From UBA11540 sp003445125 (GTDB lineage: Bacteria > Bacillota > Clostridia > Oscillospirales > Ruminococcaceae), in NCBI GenBank assembly GCA_937899435.1, contig CALBQG010000079.1:1-16017 (forward strand): 16,017 nt of DNA, written 5' to 3'. Positions 1 to 7,065 of the stretch are shown in pieces. Within the stretch, counting starts at the first letter, position 1. Each line of letters starts with the position of its first letter. The translations under genes were made by a program, and so were the position numbers. The notes under the pieces are model-generated. The model was not told the origin of the DNA. It did no database searches and saw only the letters and a program-made list of their open reading frames with translations.

Positions 1-5
1 GTTGC

Positions 6-55
6 AAAGAGAACTCATGTTTTCACGTAACGAAAGCATGTGTTCTTTGACAGGC
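6..55. repeat. Left copy of 50-bp inverted terminal repeat
   Basis: These 50 bases are the exact reverse complement of 15968-16017. The identity continues inward through the GC-rich arm at 55-71 once 21 extra bases in the right copy are skipped. The repeat contains its own imperfect palindrome: 10-19 pairs with 37-46 (one mismatch) and 21-24 with 32-35, around a 7-base loop. It lies just past the stop codon of the EamA transporter gene. I see no further copy inside the window. Confidence 0.95.
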
Positions 56-72
56 AGCCGCGGGCGCGTTTG

Positions 73-909
73 TTACAGTCCGAAAAACAGCACCGCCGCG
101 ACGCCGATCGCCGCGCCGAATACCTGACGGCGTGTGAGCGTTTCCCTGAACACCAATCTGCCCACCATCCAGACGGCAAGCACATTGACCACGCCGACCG
201 TCGAAAACAGCACCGCCGCTTTTTGCGCCGCGGCAAGCGCCAGCACAATATAATTCGCGCCCGCGTTGAGCGCGCCCGCCAGAAGTCCCGTTACCGTGAA
301 GGGCGATTTCGGCTTTTCCCCGTCCTTGCGGGGCAAAAAGGGCAGCAGCACGAGAACGACGAAAAACGAAATCACCACAAATTCCCGCCGCCACGCCCCG
401 GGGAAGGCGGTCTGATGCAGCTTCTGCACGACCGAACACGCGCCGTTTGCCGCCATGGTGAGAAACGCCAGCAGCAGCCACCTGCCCGACACCTTTCCCT
501 CACTTTTCCCTCCGCACAAAAGCCACACTGCCAACGCCGCGCACCCGACGCCGATCCACCCGGTGACCGACAGCCGTTCGTTCAGAAACAGCACCGCGTA
601 CCCGGCGGGAATCAGAAACGACATCGACGCGATCACCGAAGTCAGCGCCATCGGACCGCTCGCCAGCGCCGCCAGCCCCGCGCACATCGAAAGGCAGAGA
701 AACACGCCGTAGCCCGCTGCATAGGCGACGGTGGGCAAATGCCACCCCTCGCCCGACACAAGCCACAGCACCAGAAAAATTCCTCCGCCGCCGAGCGCCT
801 TGCTGACGTTGAAAGCAGCTTGATTGCCGCCGTTTTTGGTATAACTCTTTCCGAGCACGTTCTGCCCGACCGAGCAGATCACCTGGAACACATAAAGCAG
901 AACGGTCAT
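73..909 (-). CDS. EamA/DMT-family transporter
   Basis: This is a 278-residue, very hydrophobic inner-membrane protein with about ten predicted membrane segments. They fall into two halves separated by a charged stretch (around FLPRKDGEKPKSP), the usual two-fold EamA repeat of the drug/metabolite transporter superfamily. The second half ends in the typical FRETLTRRQVFGAAIG segment. I place the start at the ATG at 909 because it overlaps the TGA of the upstream hexosaminidase gene (ATGA), with GGAGG directly before it. An upstream in-frame ATG at 1020 would run deep into that gene and is unlikely. The overlap implies translational coupling, so both belong to one transcript. The substrate cannot be read from the sequence; a sugar or amino sugar is a guess from context. 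Family assignment is confident. Confidence 0.88.
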   Translation of the reverse strand: MTVLLYVFQVICSVGQNVLGKSYTKNGGNQAAFNVSKALGGGGIFLVLWLVSGEGWHLPTVAYAAGYGVFLCLSMCAGLAALASGPMALTSVIASMSFLIPAGYAVLFLNERLSVTGWIGVGCAALAVWLLCGGKSEGKVSGRWLLLAFLTMAANGACSVVQKLHQTAFPGAWRREFVVISFFVVLVLLPFLPRKDGEKPKSPFTVTGLLAGALNAGANYIVLALAAAQKAAVLFSTVGVVNVLAVWMVGRLVFRETLTRRQVFGAAIGVAAVLFFGL

Positions 910-2255
910 ACCTCCACCTGCTTTTGCGACCAGCCGCATTCGGCATAGCTCTGCGGACGGAAGGCGGCGCGGCGCAGCAGCGACGCCGTAATCTCCCGCG
1001 CACCGGAAAACGGCGCCCAATCAAAGGTCGCCGCGCCCATCAGCTGCGCTGCCGCGTATATTCCCGGCGCGTCCTCCTTCAGAGTGTTCCATGTGGTAAT
1101 CATGACTCCGCGCAGTCCGTAGGTTTTTGCGGTCTCAATATGCGCCTTCTGCGCGTCAAAGCTCAGCCACGGCGCGCCGATGACCTCCATGCCGCAGGTT
1201 TCCTTGAGATACACGCTGCTTTCCACCGGCGCGCTTCCCACGCCGTACTGCCAGTCCACCGCCACCGTTTCCTTTGCCAATGCGCCCATCAGCGCGGGGA
1301 TTTCTTCGGGGTCGCCCGTGGCGGTCGCACACGCAAATTTTCCGCGCGGCAGAAGCATATCCATCCACAGCATCGGGCGTCTGCCCTCCTTCACCACTTC
1401 TTCGGTGAGGGCGGAGAGATAGGACGGAAGCAGGCGGCGCAGCGCGTCGTTTCCCGTGAGGTAATACGCCTCATCGCACCCGAGATGAAAAAACTCTCCC
1501 TTGCCGAACAGCTCGTCCAGTTCGGCGCGCACCGATTTCAGCAGCGCCGCCGTTTCGGACGACGCAATGTTCCACGCCCAACCGTCGGGCGTGAACAGGC
1601 GATGCAGGGCGGGATTCTGATCCAGCACCACGTGCTTGCCGTAGCACACGCGCGAAGCCGCAGCGTGTCCCAGATGATTGAACATCGGCACCGGCTCCAT
1701 GCCGAATGCGCGGATTGCGCCGATCAGCTCCGCCGCCTCCGCTTTGGAAAACGCCTGCTGCCACGAAAGTTCTTTCAGGCAGTCATAACGGAGACTTCCC
1801 CAGAATTCCAGCACCACATGGGTGTACTGGCAAAGTCCCGCCAGACGGATCATTTTTTTGAGAAACTCTTTGTCGGTTTCGGGAAACACGCAAAAGTGAA
1901 TCATGCGGGTGTTCAAGCCGTACCCGCTTTCCCATTCTCCGCAGGGAATCCGCAGCGTTTCTGCGGAAAGATCAATTTTCATCAACAGCGAAACAATCCC
2001 GCGGAACAGCCCCTTTTCGTCGGCGCCGCGCACCGACGCCCCCTGCGAAGTGACGCGAACGGCGTATTCCTTTCCCGCAGGACAGGAAACGGTCGGCGCC
2101 ACGCCGATTTCAAACACCGTTCCCACCGTCTCGCGGCAGGTCAACACCACCGCTTTTGCCGTGAAGGTCTCAAACAAAAGACGCACGGTCGGAAAATCCA
2201 CGCCCCTGCCGCAGTGCGCGGCGAGGGACGGACACAATTCAAAAAAATCTTTCAA
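906..2255 (-). CDS. GH20-like beta-N-acetylhexosaminidase
   Basis: The product has 449 residues if it starts at the TTG at 2255. An N-terminal alpha/beta domain comes first, then a TIM barrel. Barrel signatures include MFNHLGHA (residues about 191-198) and HLGCDE (about 257-262). The latter matches the HxGxDE motif of family GH20, whose Asp-Glu pair performs substrate-assisted cleavage of terminal N-acetylhexosamines. A tryptophan-rich segment (MLWMDML) follows, as in GH20 active sites. No signal peptide is visible, so the enzyme is probably cytoplasmic and acts on imported oligosaccharides. GAGGTGA lies five bases before the TTG; a GTG at 2264 is the alternative start. The gene is first in a two-gene unit with the transporter and diverges from an AraC regulator. 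Exact substrate is unknown; a GH84-like or inactive relative is less likely because both acidic residues are present. Confidence 0.78.
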   Translation of the reverse strand: MKDFFELCPSLAAHCGRGVDFPTVRLLFETFTAKAVVLTCRETVGTVFEIGVAPTVSCPAGKEYAVRVTSQGASVRGADEKGLFRGIVSLLMKIDLSAETLRIPCGEWESGYGLNTRMIHFCVFPETDKEFLKKMIRLAGLCQYTHVVLEFWGSLRYDCLKELSWQQAFSKAEAAELIGAIRAFGMEPVPMFNHLGHAAASRVCYGKHVVLDQNPALHRLFTPDGWAWNIASSETAALLKSVRAELDELFGKGEFFHLGCDEAYYLTGNDALRRLLPSYLSALTEEVVKEGRRPMLWMDMLLPRGKFACATATGDPEEIPALMGALAKETVAVDWQYGVGSAPVESSVYLKETCGMEVIGAPWLSFDAQKAHIETAKTYGLRGVMITTWNTLKEDAPGIYAAAQLMGAATFDWAPFSGAREITASLLRRAAFRPQSYAECGWSQKQVEV

Positions 2256-2273
2256 AACTCTCACCTCGCCTTC

Positions 2274-2302
2274 ATTATACCGCCGGCGACGGGACGCTTC
2301 AA
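2274..2302 (-). promoter_or_regulatory. Sigma-A promoter of the hexosaminidase-transporter unit
   Basis: Read on the minus strand, TTGAAG (2302-2297) is followed after exactly 17 bases by TATAAT (2279-2274). Transcription would start near 2267, right at the GAGGTGA ribosome binding site, giving a very short leader. Confidence 0.65.
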
Positions 2303-2316
2303 GGAGAAAAAACCGC

Positions 2317-2330
2317 AAAAGTGGACTTTT
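2317..2330. promoter_or_regulatory. Candidate operator between divergent promoters
   Basis: AAAAGT-GG-ACTTTT is a perfect 6-2-6 palindrome lying between the two outward-facing -35 boxes (2297-2302 and 2337-2342). Its place suits a regulator acting on both promoters, and the AraC-type gene next door is the obvious candidate. AraC proteins more often bind direct repeats, so this is tentative. Confidence 0.3.
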
Positions 2331-2336
2331 CCGTGC

Positions 2337-2365
2337 TTGACAAAGAGAGCCGTTTTTCGTACAAT
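2337..2365 (+). promoter_or_regulatory. Sigma-A promoter of the AraC-type regulator
   Basis: TTGACA (2337-2342) and TACAAT (2360-2365) are separated by 17 bases, a near-consensus promoter. The predicted start near 2372 coincides with the GAGGTGA ribosome binding site at 2372-2378, so the leader is only about a dozen bases. Confidence 0.75.
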
Positions 2366-2383
2366 TAACCCGAGGTGATCTTC

Positions 2384-3121
2384 ATGCTTTTTGACGGCGA
2401 CAATCCCGTGACGGAAATCTGCGACGCAGCCCATCTGACTTGGGATCGCGGCTCTTTTCACGTCAAAGCGCGCCCGTACTGTGCGCTCGCGTGGCGCAAG
2501 GAGGGAGAAGCGGCGTTTAAATTTCCGAACGGACCGCTGACCGTGAAGGCAGACGACGTGCTGTATCTTCCGCAGAATATGCCTTATATCGCCGAATACA
2601 CTCCCACCGATTTGTGGGTGATCCATTTCCGCACGCTGTACGACGACGAAATCCCCATGGTGTTTTCCGCGCGAAATCTCCCCGTCGCCGCGCGTTTTGA
2701 GCAGGCGCAAACGCTCTGGCGGCACAAAGCCCCCGGTGTGCAGGCGCAGGTCATGTCCCTGCTCTACCATCTCATCGCCGATCTTTCCGTACCGCAAAAA
2801 GCCGACGGCGCCTTTGAAAGTGCCGTTGCGGATTTGCAGCAGCGGTTTTCGGAAGTGGATTTTTCCGTTTCCGATCTCTGCCGCAAGCATGGCTTGTCCG
2901 AAACCGCCTTCCGCACCCGTTTCAAGGAGCGCTATCATCGGCTGCCGATCGATTTTCTCACCGATCTGCGCCTTGAAGCCGCCCGCCGACGCATTGCCCG
3001 CGGGGAATCCATTGCCCTCGCCGCGAAGGAAAGCGGCTTTGCGGACCCGAAATATTTTTCCCGCGTCGTGCGCCGTCGGTGCGGCATCTCGCCGAAGCAA
3101 TGGCGGCTTTACGGAAGATGA
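2384..3121 (+). CDS. AraC-family transcriptional regulator
   Basis: This 245-residue protein has an N-terminal cupin-like sensor domain (roughly residues 20-90, with PNGPLTVKADDVLYLPQNMPY typical of the sugar-sensing barrel). A C-terminal double helix-turn-helix domain of AraC type follows: first HTH about 160-181, second about 209-231, ending GFADPKYFSRVVRRRCGISP. I chose the ATG at 2384, which has GAGGTGA five bases upstream; the GTG at 2375 lies inside that ribosome binding site. The gene diverges from the hexosaminidase-transporter unit, the common arrangement for a local activator or repressor of glycan-use genes. A sugar or oligosaccharide effector is inferred from the cupin domain and the neighbours. 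Family call is firm; target and effector are not shown by the sequence. Confidence 0.9.
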   Translation: MLFDGDNPVTEICDAAHLTWDRGSFHVKARPYCALAWRKEGEAAFKFPNGPLTVKADDVLYLPQNMPYIAEYTPTDLWVIHFRTLYDDEIPMVFSARNLPVAARFEQAQTLWRHKAPGVQAQVMSLLYHLIADLSVPQKADGAFESAVADLQQRFSEVDFSVSDLCRKHGLSETAFRTRFKERYHRLPIDFLTDLRLEAARRRIARGESIALAAKESGFADPKYFSRVVRRRCGISPKQWRLYGR

Positions 3122-3217
3122 TTTTTTTTCGGTTTTGCCCGAACCCGCCGAAGGTTTGTTCCTCCGATCGGTGTGCGGGCATTTTGCACAGGAAAACTGC
3201 GGGTACTGCCGCCAAAA

Positions 3218-3266
3218 AGCGGGCGCGGGGCTCTCCCCCCCGCGCCCGCTTGGCAAGCGTTTTTTG
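3218..3266 (+). terminator. Probable terminator after the AraC gene
   Basis: A perfect 13-bp GC-rich stem (3218-3230 with 3238-3250, loop of seven) is followed by a small GCTTGGCAAGC hairpin and a run of six T at about 3260-3265. It is the first good termination signal downstream of the AraC stop, though nearly 100 bases beyond it. Confidence 0.5.
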
Positions 3267-3442
3267 TGCGAAGATTTCCTTCGCGAAAAGCCCTTACGTA
3301 CCGATTCCCGTCTTCCGAGAAAGGATTTTCCCATGGTACTGATTTTCGGCGACCCTGAGCCGCTGATCTCATGCCAAACGGAACGGGACAACCGTGATTT
3401 CCTTGCAGAACAGCAAGCAAATACGGCAGAACCCCACGCTGG

Positions 3443-3480
3443 AAAAACAGGGCGTTCCGGCTGACTGCCGGAACGCCCTG
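3443..3480 (-). terminator. Intrinsic terminator of the lipoprotein operon
   Basis: A perfect 14-bp stem (3448-3461 with 3467-3480, loop TGACT) is followed on the minus strand by TTTTT (3447-3443). It lies 55 bases past the lipoprotein stop. The plus side reads TTCATTTTT, so weak bidirectional action is possible. Confidence 0.85.
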
Positions 3481-3535
3481 TTCATTTTTAGGGGATCGTC
3501 CCATACCCTTATGCTTGTGAAAAAATTGTAAAAGC

Positions 3536-4324
3536 TCACCGGCTATATTCTGATAACCGGAATGTGTAGGATTCACCGGGAGTAATGTCATAGATCACAA
3601 CGGAGTTATCCTTGAACTTATCTCCGGTGCTCAGAGGAGATAGGTATATATTGCCGGAGTCTACCAGATAACCCGCACTGTCATACATCTTATAACTAAT
3701 CACATCATACCCGGAATCACTGCTCCCGCTCTTCTTCTCTCCGGTAATCGTAATGATTAGTCGTGGAGAATAGTTTTTTTCAAACTTAAATTCGGCTCCT
3801 TGAATTTGAATCACGGATGCCGTGTTGCCCATGAAGTCCTTTACCATCAAATCTATGGGAAATGAATCAAACGTTACTTGAACATCTTCGACAGGCAAGC
3901 AAAGCAGAGCATGGCAGTTTACTTCGTCAAACTGAACCGTGTTTTCCTTGTATACGGTGAAATAAACCTTCCCGCTTGCGGACTTTCCGGCTCTGATCTC
4001 AGCGGCAGGAATTCTCACATCGGCAAGATACTGTTCTCCGGCAGCCTGACTGGTATAATAGCCGAAATCATCAGGTGAAACAGACTTTGTACAGGTATAA
4101 ACCTCTTCATCCGCATCATTTACAATTCGAATATCAACATCAACGCCTGCCGACAGGGGCTTATCATTTTTGTCAGCCAAGCCAAAGAAAAGGCTGTAAT
4201 CGCTTGTTCCCTCGTTATACTGAAAAGACCAGCTTTTGAGTGTTTCAACACGGGATGCCGATGATCCGCATCCACTCAACAACAATGCAATTACAAGTCC
4301 CCACATAAGAAAGAATCGTTTCAT
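3536..4324 (-). CDS. Lipoprotein of unknown function
   Basis: The 262-residue product starts MKRFFLMWGLVIALLLSGCG: a basic start, a hydrophobic stretch and an LSGC lipobox with the lipidated cysteine at residue 19. It should be anchored on the outer face of the membrane. The rest is beta-strand-rich in two parts. Residues 30-150 contain VDVDIRIVNDADEEVY and read like an Ig-like extracellular domain. Residues 155-262 include SPRLIITITG and YKMYDSAGYLVDSGNIYLSP, resembling FxLYD/DUF5067-type domains. The ATG overlaps the TGA of the upstream gene (ATGA), so the two are translationally coupled. Base composition is AT-richer than the flanking metabolic genes, suggesting acquired DNA. Lipoprotein status is confident; domain resemblance is tentative and function unknown. 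Confidence 0.85.
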   Translation of the reverse strand: MKRFFLMWGLVIALLLSGCGSSASRVETLKSWSFQYNEGTSDYSLFFGLADKNDKPLSAGVDVDIRIVNDADEEVYTCTKSVSPDDFGYYTSQAAGEQYLADVRIPAAEIRAGKSASGKVYFTVYKENTVQFDEVNCHALLCLPVEDVQVTFDSFPIDLMVKDFMGNTASVIQIQGAEFKFEKNYSPRLIITITGEKKSGSSDSGYDVISYKMYDSAGYLVDSGNIYLSPLSTGDKFKDNSVVIYDITPGESYTFRLSEYSR

Positions 4325-5472
4325 TTCTGCGTCTCCTTATCTGTCTGTGCCTTTATTGCACAGAACATTTCTTGTTTGAGCAAACGCTTTTTCTTTGGAT
4401 TCATGCAGTAAGTGCCATTGCACTGATCGCTTAGAGAGCAAGTCTCGCAGATAAGCTGTTCAACCTCCTGCATAATCAGTTCATCATCGCTGGGAAGCTC
4501 GTAGACTTCGATCTTTTGGATGCCTGTCGGGTTACGCAGTCCGTAGTCAATCTGTTTTCCGTTTCCGGTTTTTACATAGCGGTAGACCTCGGCACCGAAC
4601 GAAACACTGTCACCAACGTTGTACTCTTCAAAGCCGGATTTGTCCATCCAGACGTGGTCCTCTTTTCCGTCAAACATTGTCCCATCGGTGTACATCCCGC
4701 TGATGAATATCCGCTTGAAGCAAATATGTTTTGACTTAACCTTCTCAATCTGTCCTTTGAAATGAGACATACCCGCATTGAAAAAGCAGTCAGCAAAGTA
4801 CGGACGGTGTTCCTTACCCAAAGACGCGAATTGAACATCGAGATAATCATCGTAGGAGAATTTCTCTGCACCGAGAACATTATGCCGGGACACCGGGTCA
4901 AAAAGAATTATCCCACCTTCGTCTAACACACGATCCTTTTCTCCATAGTAGAGAGCCAAAAGCGATTCTTCATCAGGATACTTGGCAATCAGGGCAGCTG
5001 CTTTTTTAAGCCGCTCTTTCCGCTTTTGTTCCTCACAGCGTTCGCGCTCATGCTGCTCCGCAAGAATGCGATCCTCTATGTGTCTGATTTCGCCTTTTGT
5101 CAACAACGGCAATAAATGTTCAACGCAATCGTAATCGCCATTTTCCATGCGTGTTTTGAAGCGGACAAGGATCTCTTTCAGCTCCTGAGCAGATAAATAC
5201 CTTGCCTTGTCAATAGAGCAGCTATGGTAACACCCCGTGTTTATGTTGCCATGCCTATCGCCGTACATAATGGCGGTATTCCATGGGCAAAAATAATGTT
5301 CCTTCCGGACGAGCCTTCCTCGCTTCAAGCCCTCCTCAAATTCCGGAAAGACCGCTGGATTGCCACAGCCCTCATGATCCTCCACCCAAAATCCGGAAGG
5401 ACCCTTATCTGCGTGACGAATCATCACATTGATTGCATCGACCGTTGCTTTTTTCGTTTGCATATTCTTCAT
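4321..5472 (-). CDS. Cysteine-rich hypothetical protein
   Basis: I do not recognise this 383-residue protein. It appears cytoplasmic, with no signal or membrane segment. An N-terminal region holds C36 (GCGNP), C62 (FCPWN), C81 and C85 (GCYHSC), possible metal ligands. A charged, probably helical stretch spans about 127-163 (EEQKRKERLKKAAAL). Residues about 246-326 form a beta-rich block (MYTDGTMFDGKEDHVWMDK, VGDSVSFGAEVYRYVKTGNG) that looks OB-fold-like by eye. The C-terminal tail has C342, C345, C351 and C356 (CX2CX5CX4C), a likely zinc or iron-sulfur site. The ATG at 5472 has GGAGG eight bases upstream and a strong promoter. It is coupled to the following lipoprotein gene. The AT-rich composition suggests accessory DNA. 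Confidence 0.8.
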   Translation of the reverse strand: MKNMQTKKATVDAINVMIRHADKGPSGFWVEDHEGCGNPAVFPEFEEGLKRGRLVRKEHYFCPWNTAIMYGDRHGNINTGCYHSCSIDKARYLSAQELKEILVRFKTRMENGDYDCVEHLLPLLTKGEIRHIEDRILAEQHERERCEEQKRKERLKKAAALIAKYPDEESLLALYYGEKDRVLDEGGIILFDPVSRHNVLGAEKFSYDDYLDVQFASLGKEHRPYFADCFFNAGMSHFKGQIEKVKSKHICFKRIFISGMYTDGTMFDGKEDHVWMDKSGFEEYNVGDSVSFGAEVYRYVKTGNGKQIDYGLRNPTGIQKIEVYELPSDDELIMQEVEQLICETCSLSDQCNGTYCMNPKKKRLLKQEMFCAIKAQTDKETQK

Positions 5473-6243
5473 AACTGAAACCTCCGTTAATAAGTGCCGC
5501 CAAACAGCGACCTGACATATTAACGTGGGCTTTTAGAGTATTTATAAAGATTATAGCATATTTCTTTGTTCTTGTCTATCCTGCTTGCTTGGCGGAACTG
5601 GCAAAGACAGTTGCCGAATTCAGAGATTTTGTCGCTGCTAATGATGTGTTGCTTATGGAAAGGAACTCCGTTGTTCATTAGATGGTGAACAACTAATTGT
5701 AATCATGCAATAGCGAAAGGATAGTGAGCGAAGTACACGGATCGCAGAAGCGCGGAATAATGAACAAAATTATCGTTTCGGCAAACGTCTTTCTTGTCCT
5801 CGTAAGAATTGGCTTGAGAGAGGGATTTCTGTACCATTTCCTGAAAAAGACATCTGAAGCGTTATGGATATGGGTTGGAAATCGGCATTTGTCTGACGCA
5901 TGAGTGGTACTTGTGCAAGGGTATGGGCATCGTTGCCTTTGAGTTTCGCGTTACTCACAGGTAAGCTAACCTTTAATTATCGACCTTAAATCGCACAAAA
6001 CCAATTCTATTCATCTGCGAAGACAAATACAAAAGAAAAAGGGGTATGTACTATTACGGCACAAGCCCCTTTTGTCAGCAACCCTTGCCCGGCAAATGCC
6101 ATAGTATTTGTTTCTTAAAATCTGTTTTCTTCCGATATGTCATCGCTGTTGTCAAAAACGGCAGCGCGAAATTTTCCGGAATCGGAAAATCCCACTTGCG
6201 TTCCGATCACAGGGCACGATCCGACGCACGGAAGTTTTTGCCG
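5473..6243. other. Long AT-rich spacer with possible gene remnants
   Basis: No intact gene is convincing here. The left end holds the minus-strand promoter at 5550-5578. On the plus strand, an unstarted frame through 5601-5681 reads AKTVAEFRDFVAANDVLLME and ends at TAG. A second frame at about 5711-5840 (IAEARNNEQNYRFGKRL...) ends at TGA. Both have protein-like composition but no ribosome binding site, so they may be decayed fragments. An 8-bp stem at 6037-6044 and 6066-6073 encloses a 21-base loop, and a second 8-bp stem lies at 6171-6190. Neither has a good U-tract on the minus strand. Confidence 0.5.
5550..5578 (-). promoter_or_regulatory. Sigma-A promoter of the cysteine-rich protein/lipoprotein operon
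   Basis: On the minus strand TAGACA (5578-5573) and TATAAT (5555-5550) are separated by 17 bases. The expected start near 5543 leaves a leader of about 70 bases before the ATG at 5472. Confidence 0.8.
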
Positions 6244-6981
6244 TTATTTTTGAATCGCCTCGCGCAAGCCCTTTTCGGGCGCTTCCTGCGGGAAATATTC
6301 CAGTCCGCAGTACCCGTCGTACCCCGCCTCGTCCAACGCGGCGAAAATGTACGGATAATTCAGCTCGCCGTCCGAAAGCTCGTGTCTGCCGCGGCTTCCC
6401 GCCGCGTGCAGATGTCCGACCTTTTCCAGATTCGGCAGCAGATGCCGCAGAATGTCGCCCTCGGTGATCTGCTGATGGTAAATGTCAAACAGCACCTTGA
6501 CGTTCGGCGAACCTACCTCGTCAATCATCGCAAACGCCTCGGCCGAGGAGGAAAGGTAATACCCCGGGTGGTTCACCGTCAGATTCAGCGGCTCGACCAG
6601 CAGGGTCACGCCCGCCGTTTCCAGCATCGGCGCTGCCGCGCGCAAGCCCTCGACAATGCTTTCGTGCTGTTTTTCGCGCGGCGCGCCGGTATCGTTGCCC
6701 ACCTGGGTAATCAATCGGCGGCAGTCCAGCAGCTTTGCAGTTTCCAGCGTTTTTCCGAGATGCTCAAGATACGTTTGGCGGCTGTTCGGATCGGTCAGGT
6801 CAAAAAAGGTCGTGCAAAACGCCGCCAGCGGCAGCCCGTCCAGTTGTTCCCTGACCTTCTGCGGGTCGCGGTCACCCAGCTGCCAGCACTCGACCGCCGC
6901 CGCACCCGCTTTTTTTGCGGCGGGAACGCCGCGGGCAAAGTCTCCTGCGAAAACCGCATCAATACAAACCGAAAATTTCAT
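6244..6981 (-). CDS. hyi: Hydroxypyruvate isomerase-like sugar isomerase (xylose isomerase-like TIM barrel)
   Basis: This is a 245-residue cytoplasmic TIM-barrel protein close to the usual 258 of the Hyi family. Metal and substrate residues fit: E130 in LLVEPLN, D166 and H169 in LFDIYHQQ, H190 and H192 in GHLHAAGSRGRHE, the GELNYP segment, and E228 in GLEYFP. Hyi enzymes interconvert hydroxypyruvate and tartronate semialdehyde; relatives act on other small ketoses or sugar acids, so the substrate is open. The ATG at 6981 has AAAGGA seven bases upstream; an earlier in-frame ATG at 7002 lies in a hairpin. It follows gdhA on the same strand. No separate promoter is obvious, so read-through past the hairpin at 7003-7042 is likely. 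Confidence 0.82.
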   Translation of the reverse strand: MKFSVCIDAVFAGDFARGVPAAKKAGAAAVECWQLGDRDPQKVREQLDGLPLAAFCTTFFDLTDPNSRQTYLEHLGKTLETAKLLDCRRLITQVGNDTGAPREKQHESIVEGLRAAAPMLETAGVTLLVEPLNLTVNHPGYYLSSSAEAFAMIDEVGSPNVKVLFDIYHQQITEGDILRHLLPNLEKVGHLHAAGSRGRHELSDGELNYPYIFAALDEAGYDGYCGLEYFPQEAPEKGLREAIQK

Positions 6982-7002
6982 ATTCTGTCCTTTCTGCGAC
7001 AA

Positions 7003-7042
7003 ATGCGCCGCCGGACATACGCCTGTATGTCCGGCGGCGCAT
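7003..7042 (-). terminator. Perfect 18-bp hairpin between gdhA and hyi
   Basis: Bases 7003-7020 pair perfectly with 7025-7042 around a four-base loop. On the minus strand only ATTTGTC follows, so the U-tract of a strong terminator is missing. It ends nine bases before the hyi ribosome binding site. A partial terminator or mRNA-stabilising hairpin after gdhA fits best. Confidence 0.6.
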
Positions 7043-7065
7043 CATTTCGTCCGCTTGATATAAAA

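Larger units (their letters stand above)
3122..3535. other. Gene-free spacer with two hairpins
   Basis: This stretch separates the AraC gene from the lipoprotein gene. It holds a GC-rich hairpin at 3218-3250 and the terminator at 3443-3480. A 43-codon plus-strand frame starts at 3333 (MVLIFGDPEPLISC...), but its last codons run through the terminator stem and it resembles nothing I recognise. Nothing else is evident. Confidence 0.6.

Noticed and set aside
924..2378. 484-codon plus-strand frame
   Set aside because: It is antisense to the GH20-like gene, has Arg/His-rich composition and no ribosome binding site or recognisable motif.
2261..3391. 376-codon minus-strand frame
   Set aside because: It runs antisense through the AraC gene and its promoter and shows no protein family pattern.
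3333..3464. 43-codon plus-strand frame after an AAAGGA
   Set aside because: Its end runs through the terminator stem, and nothing in the sequence is recognisable; too weak to call a gene.
5761..5904. 47-codon plus-strand frame starting MNKIIVSANVFLVLVRIG
   Set aside because: It has a hydrophobic start but no convincing ribosome binding site or neighbour support; probably chance in AT-rich spacer.
6037..6073. AAAAGGGG/CCCCTTTT hairpin as a riboswitch or terminator
   Set aside because: The 8-bp stem has a 21-base loop, no U-tract in the right place and no adjacent plus-strand gene; no known riboswitch core is visible.
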